Both the position numbers and the translations under genes were made by a program. Positions 6,485 through 13,062 of a DNA stretch of 13,062 nucleotides are shown here, one piece after another. Position 1 is the first letter of the stretch. Every line of letters begins with the position of its first letter. The stretch spans positions 1 to 13,062 of the forward strand of contig CAJTSK010000053.1 of assembly GCA_910578835.1 (NCBI GenBank), written 5' to 3'. Below the pieces are notes generated by a model. That model did not search any database. It was not told the DNA's origin and saw only the letters and a program-made list of their open reading frames with translations. This DNA comes from an uncultured Muribaculum sp. (lineage in GTDB: Bacteria > Bacteroidota > Bacteroidia > Bacteroidales > Muribaculaceae).

Positions 6485-7642
6485 ATGTTACTTGAAAGTG
6501 AAATCAAAAGGGAGATAACTACATATCATAATACTGATGCGTCTACAACTGTGTCGGTTTTCATGCAGGGCAGCGGCGTTACGGAGTACCACGCCATAAT
6601 CAAGTCAACTGCAGTCGGCGAGACTTTTGCCGTTCAGCTGTCGACCGTAATGGCGGCTTACAAGACATTGCGCGAGCGTCTTGGCGCTGACGTGGTGCCG
6701 GTGTTCAAGCGCTATTTCCTGAGCGATGCCGCCAATCAGCAGTCACAGCTTCCGCGAGAGGAAGAGTGTGCCGTGTCGATAGTAGAGCAGTCACCGCTCG
6801 ACGGCACAAAGCTTGCTCTATGGGTGTATCTGCAGGAAGGAGTGGCGGTAAACAACCTCTACAATGGCTTGTATTCAGTGACCCACGGAGCTTATACTCA
6901 TTTCTGGCAAGGAAGTGCGTGTACGCCCGATGTGCAGTCGGAGGTGGCTACCCGCGCGCTGCTCTACGACTATGCCCTCCGCCTTGAAGATGAGGGTTGC
7001 TCGATTGCCGACAACTGTGTGCGCACATGGTTTTTCGTGCATGATGTCGATGTGAATTATGCCGGGATGGTCAAAGGCAGAAACGAAATGTTCATGACCA
7101 ACAATCTTACCTCCGACACCCACTTTATCGCAAGCACCGGCATAGGCGGTCGTCATGCCGACCCGCGTGTGACCGTCGAGATGGACACTTATGCGGTCAA
7201 GGGAATCATGCCCGGTCAGATGCGCTATCTCTATGCGCCCGCTTATCTGAATCCTACCTATGAATACGGGGTGGCGTTTGAGCGCGGCACTTATGTGGAC
7301 TACGGTGACCGTCGCCATGTGTTCATCTCAGGCACGGCAAGTATCAACAACCGTGGAGAGGTTGTGCACAAGGGCGATGTCAAGGCACAGACCCTCAGGA
7401 TGTGGGAAAATGTAGCGGCGTTGCTTGCCGAGGCTGACTGTGACTGGCACGATGTGGGTCACATGATAGTATATCTGCGTGATATCGCCGATTATGCGGC
7501 GGTCAATGCGATGTTTGAGGAGCGTTTCCCCGGGGTGCCGAGAGTGATAGTGCTCGCGCCGGTGTGCCGTCCCGAGTGGTTGATTGAGATGGAATGTATG
7601 GCAGTGCGCCCTGTCGCCAGTAATGGTTATGCGACTTTCTAA
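6485..7642 (+). CDS. Rid (YjgF/YER057c/UK114) superfamily protein with three tandem modules
   Basis: This 385-residue protein has no signal peptide, so it is cytoplasmic. The C-terminal module (about 275-375) is classic Rid: SGTASINNRGEVVHKGDV, QTLRMWENV, YLRDIADYAAVN, then VPRVIVLAPV with Arg353 where RidA has its substrate-binding Arg, and IEMECMAV. A second module (about 130-238) has the same layout, with WFFVHDVDV, RNEMF, STGIGGR and VEMDTYAV. A more divergent one lies at about 25-120, with FAVQLSTVMAAYKTL, RYFLSDAANQQ and ALWVYLQ. Single-domain Rid proteins are trimers that deaminate reactive imines, so one chain could form a pseudo-trimer. Chorismatases (FkbO/Hyg5) are multi-module relatives and remain an alternative. 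Its role between a cytochrome gene and CcsBA is unknown. Its end overlaps the next start. Confidence 0.8.
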   Translation: MLLESEIKREITTYHNTDASTTVSVFMQGSGVTEYHAIIKSTAVGETFAVQLSTVMAAYKTLRERLGADVVPVFKRYFLSDAANQQSQLPREEECAVSIVEQSPLDGTKLALWVYLQEGVAVNNLYNGLYSVTHGAYTHFWQGSACTPDVQSEVATRALLYDYALRLEDEGCSIADNCVRTWFFVHDVDVNYAGMVKGRNEMFMTNNLTSDTHFIASTGIGGRHADPRVTVEMDTYAVKGIMPGQMRYLYAPAYLNPTYEYGVAFERGTYVDYGDRRHVFISGTASINNRGEVVHKGDVKAQTLRMWENVAALLAEADCDWHDVGHMIVYLRDIADYAAVNAMFEERFPGVPRVIVLAPVCRPEWLIEMECMAVRPVASNGYATF

Positions 7643-9386
7643 ACCGGCGTGGCTGCTGCACTTGTCGCTGCTTGTGATAGTTGCCGGAGGGGTCATGACA
7701 TGGCTCACCGGCGACCGCGGGCAGGTGATGCTCGGCAGAGGCGATGAGGTGACCTCGTATCTCCTTGCCGGAGGAGAAGAGGGGCAATTCCCTTTCAGCC
7801 TGTCGCTCGACAGCTTCGTTGTGGCATATTATCCGGGCGGAGAGGTGCCGCGCGACTATGTGAGCTATCTTCGCGTCGACGGGCAAAAGGCGGTTGTGTC
7901 GGTCAACAATATCCTGTCGGTCGATGGCTACCGCCTCTGCCAGATGTCGTATGATAGCGAGGGTCACAGCATACTCGGTGTTAATCATGACCCTTACGGC
8001 ATAGCGATTACTTATTCGGGATATCTGATGTTTGCCGTTGCCGGGCTGTGGCTTCTGCTGTCGCGTACATCGGGCTTCCGGCGCGGTCTGAAACGTTTCG
8101 CAGCAGTGGCTCTGCTTGTCACGTCGGTGACCGGGGTGGCGTCGGCTGAGACCATTGCGGGTGTACCGCGCCAACATGCCGATTCGCTTGCCCGCAAGCA
8201 AGTGATGTATAACGGCAGGGTGATGACATTTAATTCGCTTGCCCGCGATTTCACGCTCAAAATCACTGGGTCGACCGAGTATCGCGGACTGTCACCCGAG
8301 CAGTTTATGGCATCATGGCTGCTATATCCCGGGCAGTGGCAGGATGAGCGTGCCATACTTGTGAAAGACAAGACGCTGTGCAATCATCTTGGCGTGGAGG
8401 GACGCTATGTGTCGCTCAACGATCTCTTTTCCGCTTCCGACTACTATCGTTTGCGCGGATTGTATGGCAAGGGTGACACCGGGCTTGACCGCGCCATCGA
8501 GGAGCTTGATGAGAAGGTAGGGCTTGTAATGGACCTGTTGGGTGGCAACCTTATAGTGCGTTGTCCTGATGATGTCGCGCTCCTTTCCGAGGGTAGGGTC
8601 GATGTGGAGCTGTTTTATAACAGTATTTCGTTCTCGATGCTGATATTCATAATCCTCTTTGCCGGTGCTGCAGTGGCTTTTGCCGCACTCCTGCGCTTTT
8701 CGCGGCTTACGGCGGTAGCGGTAATGTTGCTGTCGGCTGCCTGGCTGCTGCAACTGGTGGCATACACACTTGAATGGTATATATCCGGTCACATGCCGCT
8801 TGCCAATACCGGCGAGACTATGGAGTTTCTGCTCCTGATATTGTTGCCGTTGCTTCTGCGATTTTACCGCGCGTCATCGTTGTTGCTGCCCGTAGGGATG
8901 CTTTTTGCCGGGGCTGTGGCGCTTGTAGCCCATCTAATCGGGACTAATCCTGTGCTTACACCGCTTATGCCGGTGCTTGCTTCTCCGTGGCTCAGTATAC
9001 ATGTCACACTTGTCATGACGGCATATGCGCTGTTTGCTTTTACCGTGACGTGCAGCGTGATATCGTTTTTCTCCCCGTCACGGCGGGAACGCCTGATGTG
9101 GCTTGACAGGACATTGCTTTATCCGGCGCTTTATCTTCTCGGGCTTGGCATCGTTACCGGTGCCGTATGGGCTAATGTGTCGTGGGGCAGATATTGGGCA
9201 TGGGATCCAAAGGAGACCTGGGCGCTCGTCACATTTGTAATATACGCAGTGCCGATGCACCGCACCTTGAAGACTCTTAACAGCCCTGTCGCCTTCCACT
9301 TCTACATGCTCTTCGCCTTCCTCGCCGTGTTGATGACCTACTTCGGCGTCAATGCCCTCTCTTCGCTTCATGCCTACTCCTCTTGA
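7629..9386 (+). CDS. Fused ResB-CcsA cytochrome c synthase (system II, CcsBA)
   Basis: This 585-residue membrane protein moves haem across the inner membrane and attaches it to CxxCH motifs of secreted apocytochromes. The N-terminal part is ResB-like, with membrane segments near residues 6-22, 130-145 and 155-172 and extracytoplasmic stretches. The C-terminal part (about 330-577) is CcsA with six or so helices. It carries the tryptophan-rich haem motif WGRYWAWD (519-526) and conserved histidines in SGHMPLAN (His388), SPWLSIHV (His458) and MHRTL (His544). His11 in the first helix fits the ResB-side membrane histidine. It overlaps the Rid gene by 14 bp; ATG 7623 is an alternative start. It is shorter than epsilonproteobacterial CcsBA because its ResB part is small. 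Nearby clients are the di-heme and monoheme lipoproteins. Confidence 0.9.
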   Translation: MRLSKPAWLLHLSLLVIVAGGVMTWLTGDRGQVMLGRGDEVTSYLLAGGEEGQFPFSLSLDSFVVAYYPGGEVPRDYVSYLRVDGQKAVVSVNNILSVDGYRLCQMSYDSEGHSILGVNHDPYGIAITYSGYLMFAVAGLWLLLSRTSGFRRGLKRFAAVALLVTSVTGVASAETIAGVPRQHADSLARKQVMYNGRVMTFNSLARDFTLKITGSTEYRGLSPEQFMASWLLYPGQWQDERAILVKDKTLCNHLGVEGRYVSLNDLFSASDYYRLRGLYGKGDTGLDRAIEELDEKVGLVMDLLGGNLIVRCPDDVALLSEGRVDVELFYNSISFSMLIFIILFAGAAVAFAALLRFSRLTAVAVMLLSAAWLLQLVAYTLEWYISGHMPLANTGETMEFLLLILLPLLLRFYRASSLLLPVGMLFAGAVALVAHLIGTNPVLTPLMPVLASPWLSIHVTLVMTAYALFAFTVTCSVISFFSPSRRERLMWLDRTLLYPALYLLGLGIVTGAVWANVSWGRYWAWDPKETWALVTFVIYAVPMHRTLKTLNSPVAFHFYMLFAFLAVLMTYFGVNALSSLHAYSS

Positions 9387-9505
9387 CGACTGTAAATGGC
9401 TGTGGCAACATCCCGATACTACCTGTGGAGCGGCCGTAAGGTTGTGTCGCGCGGTAAAATTCATGAATTTGCTGTAGTCGTGTCATGTGTTGCGATAAAA
9501 ATGAT

Positions 9506-9513
9506 TATCTTTG
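9506..9513 (+). promoter_or_regulatory. -7 box for the SIS-PfkB-TPR operon
   Basis: TATCTTTG matches TAnnTTTG exactly, 23 bp before the ATG at 9537. No good TTTG is found 19-21 bp upstream, so the promoter may be weak or activator-dependent. The rest of the gap after the CcsBA gene (9387-9505) holds no hairpin terminator that I can see. Confidence 0.5.
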
Positions 9514-9537
9514 TATTTAAGAAACTATTCTTAAATA
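9514..9537. promoter_or_regulatory. Perfect 10-4-10 palindrome between -7 box and start codon, possible operator
   Basis: The arms TATTTAAGAA (9514-9523) and TTCTTAAATA (9528-9537) are exact inverted repeats around ACTA. The left arm abuts the -7 box and the right arm includes the A of the ATG. The expected transcription start falls inside the left arm, so the full hairpin would not be in the mRNA. This favours a DNA operator for a dimeric regulator over an RNA structure. Confidence 0.5.
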
Positions 9538-10145
9538 TGACTGATATACAGCAATCAATGCGCGAAATCCTTGACAGTGAAAGCCGCGCCATATCCAATA
9601 TCCCGATTACACCGGCTTATGACACTGCCGTAGAGCTTATTCTTGAACATGTACACCGTAAAGGGGGAAAGGTGGTGACTTCCGGCATGGGTAAGGCGGG
9701 ACAGATAGCGATGAATATCGCCACGACTTTCTGTTCGACCGGTACTCCTGCCGTCAATCTACATCCTGCCGAGGCGCAGCACGGTGACCTTGGCGTGATT
9801 CAGCCCAATGATATCATGCTCCTGATTTCCAACTCAGGAAAGACTCGCGAAATCATCGACCTTGTGACGCTTGCCCACAATCTGTATCCCGGGCTGCCGC
9901 TGATTGTGATTACCGGAAATCCCGACAGCGAGCTTGCTTCTATCGCTGATGTGGCTCTTTCCACAGGAGGGTCGCCGGAGGTGTGTCCTCTCGGTCTCAC
10001 GCCTACTACTTCCACAACCATGATGACTGTGATAGGCGATGTGCTTGTGGTAAATGTGATGCGTCTTGCCGGATTTACCCGTGAGCAATATGCGTTGCGC
10101 CACCATGGCGGTTATCTGGGAGTGAAATCACGTAAAGTTGAATAA
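9537..10145 (+). CDS. Single-domain SIS sugar-phosphate isomerase, probable D-arabinose 5-phosphate isomerase
   Basis: This 202-residue SIS protein has SGMGKAGQI (49-57), HPAEAQHGDLG (76-86), the phosphosugar-binding SNSGKT (98-103), GLTPTTSTTMM (153-163) and a C-terminal HHGG (189-192). These are hallmarks of KdsD/KpsF/GutQ, which interconvert ribulose 5-phosphate and arabinose 5-phosphate for Kdo synthesis. The two CBS domains of KdsD are absent. CBS-less enzymes of this kind are known from Bacteroides fragilis, so the short form is normal here and not a truncation. Upstream in-frame codons back to 9396 encode no homologous residues, and the promoter lies between them and ATG 9537. It leads an operon with the PfkB-fold gene 14 bp downstream. 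A related SIS isomerase specificity is possible. Confidence 0.85.
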   Translation: MTDIQQSMREILDSESRAISNIPITPAYDTAVELILEHVHRKGGKVVTSGMGKAGQIAMNIATTFCSTGTPAVNLHPAEAQHGDLGVIQPNDIMLLISNSGKTREIIDLVTLAHNLYPGLPLIVITGNPDSELASIADVALSTGGSPEVCPLGLTPTTSTTMMTVIGDVLVVNVMRLAGFTREQYALRHHGGYLGVKSRKVE

Positions 10146-10159
10146 TACGATATAACACC

Positions 10160-11176
10160 ATGAGAAAGATTATAGCAATAGGCGAATGTGTACTCGACAT
10201 CCTGTTTGACGGCGATGCGCCCCGTGTGTCGGCTCCCGGCGGACTGATACTCAACGTGGCGTCAAATCTCGGCAGACTGGGCAGGAATGTAAGTTTTGTC
10301 GGCGAGGCGGCGCGCGACCGTGTAGGCGACATGATTGTAGATTCCTTGAAGTCAAGCAATGTGTCGGTCGACCATATTGACCGTTACACCGAGGGGGTGA
10401 CACCGACCACACTGGTGTTTCGCGACAGCGACGGCGGCCCGCAGATTGTGCGTTACGGGCGTAACAACAATGACAGCTTTGATGTGGTGTGGCCGCGTAT
10501 AGAGAAAGATGATATATTGATATTTGGGGGATTTTATGCCATTGACCCGCGTGTAAGACCCCATCTGTTTGAAATAGTGAAGCATGCCGCCGAGCGCAAG
10601 GCGATTATTGTATATGTGCCCGGTTTTGCCCCCGAGAAAGAGCCTCGTATTACGCGTGTGATGCCGGCGATACTTGAAAATTTTGAGATAGCCGACGTGG
10701 TGATTACCCGCAACCGTGACCTGAACACGATATTCCGCACCACCGATGACGCTGCAGCTTATAAAAATAATATAAGCTTTTATGCACGCGACTTTATAAA
10801 TCTTGACCGCGATAACGCCAGATTGCGCTATTATCACGATAAGGAAATGGTGGAGATGGCGGCGGCAACGGGAAACAACCATTTTGCATGGAGTGTAGGA
10901 GCGATAACCGGTGTAATCGACGCAATGATTGAAAACGATATCACCCGCTTTACACTCAGTGGTGAGGGAGAGGCGGTGATGCACACCATTACACGTCTTG
11001 CCCAGGAAACAGGACAGCCTGTCGCGCAGTTGCTTTCTCAGCTTGAAGGAGAGCGCGACCTGTTGAGCGAAAGGCTTGGCAAAGATGCCATGACGGCTCT
11101 TCTTGTGAAGGCTACAGAGTGGGCTGAAAGTGCCTCCTCGTCATCTGACGGGCTTATTCCGGTGAAGCAAAATTAA
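10160..11176 (+). CDS. PfkB-fold sugar kinase homologue lacking the catalytic GAGD aspartate
   Basis: The 338-residue product has a ribokinase/PfkB N-terminus: GECVLDI (8-14), PGGLILNVASNLGRLG (26-41) and VGEAARDRVGD (47-57). In active enzymes a DTxGAGDxF motif near residue 240 supplies the catalytic base. Here the equivalent segment reads TGNNHFAWSVGA (237-248), and there is no Asp between 228 and 253. The usual NE pair in the central helix is also changed (ITRNRDL, 182-188). About 70 residues follow with no clear motif. It is probably a pseudokinase, a sugar-binding or regulatory subunit, or an enzyme with altered chemistry. It sits 14 bp after the SIS isomerase gene and 10 bp before the TPR gene, so a sugar-phosphate role is likely, though the substrate is unknown. 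Confidence 0.75.
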   Translation: MRKIIAIGECVLDILFDGDAPRVSAPGGLILNVASNLGRLGRNVSFVGEAARDRVGDMIVDSLKSSNVSVDHIDRYTEGVTPTTLVFRDSDGGPQIVRYGRNNNDSFDVVWPRIEKDDILIFGGFYAIDPRVRPHLFEIVKHAAERKAIIVYVPGFAPEKEPRITRVMPAILENFEIADVVITRNRDLNTIFRTTDDAAAYKNNISFYARDFINLDRDNARLRYYHDKEMVEMAAATGNNHFAWSVGAITGVIDAMIENDITRFTLSGEGEAVMHTITRLAQETGQPVAQLLSQLEGERDLLSERLGKDAMTALLVKATEWAESASSSSDGLIPVKQN

Positions 11177-11186
11177 CTGTTGGACC

Positions 11187-12176
11187 ATGAAGTCGACGTC
11201 GCTTGAAGAAGGATTTATCGTCCGTCATGTTGAAGGGCGCATGCCGGTTGACGGCAATGTCAGTGATGCCGTGGCGTTGCTGGAGGCAATGTCATTTGAC
11301 GATGCCTGCGACTTTGTCAGCGCTTATGCCCGGAAGTCGGTAGACGGCGGTCACGGCGATGATGCTGTGGCGCTGCTTTCCGGTATTGCCTCTCATGAGG
11401 CGCCTGGCGACACATTGTTAATACGTGCCGCGCTCAAGCAGGTGATTGCCGCAGTGTTGATAGAGCAGGACGACATCGACGGCGCGCTCGATTGTATCGT
11501 CGAGGCGTTGAAGCTTCTTTCTGAAAATGCCAAAAGTAAAGATGTGCGGTTCCGCAGTGTGCTCGCCTCGCTTCTCTATGACCTTGCCACGGTACATGCC
11601 GCACGTAATGAATATAGCGCGGCAGAACGCACTATCGAGCGGTCGATAAGCATCTTTGACAATTTGGCAAAGAGCAATCCGCAACGCTATGGCTCGGCTC
11701 ATGTCTATGCCTTGAAGTCGGCTACATCCATCTATAGGTCACGCATAAAGCAGGTAAATCTGCTCGCCCACTATCAGGTGGCTACATCCACATATCTGTC
11801 AATGGCGGTAGACGGTGCCCCGGCTGCTGTCGGCAAGCTTGTTGATTCGCTTGTCAATGAGGCAGAGACATTGTTGAAACTCGGCAAGCCGCGTGATGCC
11901 GTGCGCAATCTGTCGCGCGCATTGAAGTATCTTGATAAAACAGAGGATAGCTTTACTTTGCGCAAACTAAAGGTGTCGGTGATGCTTGGCACTGCGCTGC
12001 TCCATACTTTCTCGACCCGTCAGAAAGGTGTGCATTTGCTTAACACTCTGCTGCAAAAGGCTAAAAAGATGGGTGCGACAGCCCAACAGGAGCAAATCGA
12101 GCGTCTGCTTGATGAAAATACATCGTCGTTGATTGATATGCTTTCGCGATGGCATAAGATGTTTTCGCGCAAATAG
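11187..12176 (+). CDS. TPR-like helical repeat protein, cytoplasmic
   Basis: This 329-residue protein is predicted to be almost entirely alpha-helical, with no signal peptide or membrane segment. Helix pairs at about 83-111, 126-160 and 220-249 carry TPR-like spacing, for example LIEQDDIDGALDCIVEAL, ARNEYSAAERTIERSISIF and KLGKPRDAVRNLSRAL. The C-terminal tail (280-329) is rich in Lys, Arg and Gln. It probably serves as a protein-interaction scaffold. It follows the PfkB-fold gene by 10 bp and likely shares its operon; ribH follows after 79 bp. I do not recognise a specific named family and its partner is unknown. Confidence 0.7.
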   Translation: MKSTSLEEGFIVRHVEGRMPVDGNVSDAVALLEAMSFDDACDFVSAYARKSVDGGHGDDAVALLSGIASHEAPGDTLLIRAALKQVIAAVLIEQDDIDGALDCIVEALKLLSENAKSKDVRFRSVLASLLYDLATVHAARNEYSAAERTIERSISIFDNLAKSNPQRYGSAHVYALKSATSIYRSRIKQVNLLAHYQVATSTYLSMAVDGAPAAVGKLVDSLVNEAETLLKLGKPRDAVRNLSRALKYLDKTEDSFTLRKLKVSVMLGTALLHTFSTRQKGVHLLNTLLQKAKKMGATAQQEQIERLLDENTSSLIDMLSRWHKMFSRK

Positions 12177-12255
12177 TGAGGCTGGCTGATAAACGGAAAC
12201 CTTAGGAGATTTGTTATTATACCTGATTGTAAATTAAATAGTAAACAATATAAAT

Positions 12256-12735
12256 ATGTCTACAGCATTATCTTCGGGAGCACCCCATGGCGGACTCCCC
12301 GTACTTGATTCCAAAACAAAGGTGGCTATTGTCACTGCCGAATGGAATGCCCATGTCACTGAGGCACTGACTGAGGGCGCGGTCGCTCTGCTTAAGGAGC
12401 AGGGTGTGGCTTATGACTGCTATCATGTGCCCGGAGCGGTGGAACTGACTTATGGCGCTGCCGCCTTGGTAAAGAAATATGATGCCGTGATTGTGTTTGG
12501 CTGCGTTATCCGTGGCGGCACCCCTCATTTTGATTATGTGTGTGACAGCGTTACTCAGGGTGTCACCCGGCTAAATGCCAAGGGCAAGACTCCGGTCATA
12601 TTCGGGGTACTTACTGTTGATACTGAGCAGGATGCTATCGACCGTGCAGGTGGAAAATATGACAATAAAGGCACAGAAGCCGCTGAAGCTGCAATAAAAA
12701 TGATAGATTTTGCTTGCAAAGTAGAAAACTTATAG
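12256..12735 (+). CDS. ribH: 6,7-dimethyl-8-ribityllumazine synthase
   Basis: This 159-residue enzyme catalyses the penultimate step of riboflavin synthesis, condensing 5-amino-6-ribitylamino-uracil with 3,4-dihydroxy-2-butanone 4-phosphate. Visible family motifs are VTAEWN (26-31, Trp30 stacking on the substrate ring), VPGAVELT (58-65), GCVIRGGTPHFDYV (82-95, with catalytic His91) and FGVLTVDTEQDAIDRAGG (116-133, Arg129 phosphate contact). Length is normal for the icosahedral or pentameric family. The N-terminal ten residues are a short non-conserved extension. No FMN riboswitch fits the 79 bp upstream and I see no strong promoter there, so readthrough from the TPR gene is possible. No other riboflavin gene is in view. 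A promoter for the tRNAs overlaps its 3' end. Confidence 0.95.
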   Translation: MSTALSSGAPHGGLPVLDSKTKVAIVTAEWNAHVTEALTEGAVALLKEQGVAYDCYHVPGAVELTYGAAALVKKYDAVIVFGCVIRGGTPHFDYVCDSVTQGVTRLNAKGKTPVIFGVLTVDTEQDAIDRAGGKYDNKGTEAAEAAIKMIDFACKVENL

Positions 12736-12744
12736 CTAAATTTG
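12714..12744 (+). promoter_or_regulatory. Promoter for the tRNA-Tyr/tRNA-Gly operon
   Basis: TAAATTTG (12737-12744) matches TAnnTTTG, and TTG at 12714-12716 lies exactly 20 bp upstream as the -33 element, inside the last codons of ribH. Transcription should begin near 12750, about 12 nt before the tRNA-Tyr. Confidence 0.65.
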
Positions 12745-12762
12745 CAATCCCGTTAAGGGAAT

Positions 12763-12845
12763 GGGCGAATACCAGAGTGGCCAAATGGGGCAGACTGTAA
12801 ATCTGCTGGTTTCTACCTTCGGTGGTTCGAATCCATCTTCGCCCA
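12763..12845 (+). tRNA. tRNA-Tyr (anticodon GTA)
   Basis: This is an 83-nt type II tRNA with a long variable arm. The acceptor stem GGGCGAA/TTCGCCC has A as discriminator. The anticodon stem is GCAGA/TCTGC, with loop CTGTAAA and anticodon GTA at 12797-12799. The T-arm has the normal TTCGAAT loop. The 3' CCA is not encoded. Confidence 0.95.
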
Positions 12846-12864
12846 CGCTACTACTATTATAACT

Positions 12865-12937
12865 GCGGAAGTAGCTCAGTTGATAGAGCATCAGCCTTCC
12901 AAGCTGAGGGTCGCGAGTTTGAGCCTCGTCTTCCGCT
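12865..12937 (+). tRNA. tRNA-Gly (anticodon TCC)
   Basis: This is a 73-nt tRNA with acceptor stem GCGGAAG/CTTCCGC and discriminator T, as usual for bacterial tRNA-Gly. The anticodon stem is TCAGC/GCTGA, with loop CTTCCAA and anticodon TCC at 12898-12900. The D-loop reads AGTTGATA (A19 instead of G19) and the T-loop reads TTTGAGC (T56 instead of C56), a matched change that keeps a Watson-Crick 19-56 pair. CCA is not encoded. It lies 19 nt after tRNA-Tyr. Confidence 0.93.
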
Positions 12938-12938
12938 C

Positions 12939-12975
12939 AAAAAAGGTCCAGCCGTGAGGCTCGACCTTTTTTGTT
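12939..12975 (+). terminator. Intrinsic terminator of the tRNA operon
   Basis: The stem GGTC-c-AGCC (12945-12953) pairs with GGCT-c-GACC (12958-12966) around loop GTGA, with one C-C mismatch. It is followed by TTTTTTG and preceded by six A residues, so it could also stop transcription arriving from the minus strand. Confidence 0.9.
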
Positions 12976-13062
12976 TCCCCTATCCCGCATTATTCAAAAC
13001 AAATGTCGGCTCAGTAGAAAATCAGTGGGGAAATAAATTTTTCACAGCCAAAGATTATAGCG

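Noticed and set aside
9396..9536. Upstream in-frame extension of the SIS isomerase
   Set aside because: The added 47 residues match nothing in the family, and the -7 box and palindrome lie inside them.
12177..12255. Possible promoter or FMN riboswitch before ribH
   Set aside because: TTTG at 12210-12213 and TAAATTAA at 12230-12237 have the wrong spacing and a poor -7 match. The region is too short for, and lacks the helices of, an FMN element.

Overview
The window looks like chromosomal DNA from a gut-type member of the Bacteroidales, with a Muribaculaceae-like genome as the best guess. The reasons are TAnnTTTG -7 promoter boxes, AT-rich leaders without Shine-Dalgarno sequences, Bacteroidetes-style lipoproteins, a Bacteroides-type circularly permuted imelysin, a fused CcsBA protein and tRNA genes without an encoded CCA. 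The genus is not determined. All eleven genes lie on the + strand.

Positions 1-219 hold a GC-rich, hairpin-forming stretch cut by the window edge, followed by an AT-rich promoter. Positions 220-9386 form an envelope cluster of seven genes. The first block is an outer-membrane barrel, an imelysin lipoprotein and a di-heme DUF1111-type lipoprotein, the last two overlapping by ATGA. A 401-base gap follows, almost filled by a 348-bp MITE-like element with 30-bp inverted ends, a TAA target duplication and no transposase. The second block is another porin, a one-heme cytochrome c lipoprotein, a protein that reads as three tandem Rid (YjgF) modules, and a fused ResB-CcsA (CcsBA) cytochrome c synthase. 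My reading is that CcsBA attaches haem to the three CxxCH sites encoded here, and that imelysin plus di-heme protein plus porins form an envelope module for iron handling or redox chemistry. This parallels the EfeO/EfeB logic but has no inner-membrane permease in view.

Positions 9506-12176 form a second, cytoplasmic operon. It contains a single-domain SIS isomerase like the CBS-less arabinose-5-phosphate isomerase of Bacteroides, a PfkB-fold protein that has lost the catalytic GAGD aspartate, and a TPR-like protein. A perfect 10-4-10 palindrome sits between its -7 box and start codon. Then come ribH (lumazine synthase) and a tRNA-Tyr(GTA)/tRNA-Gly(TCC) pair with its own promoter, partly inside the end of ribH, and a strong intrinsic terminator. 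The tRNA-Gly carries a compensatory A19-U56 change at the nearly invariant G19-C56 tertiary pair. In the last 87 bases, after the terminator, I see nothing I can support.

No CRISPR array, phage gene, transposase gene or restriction system is visible.
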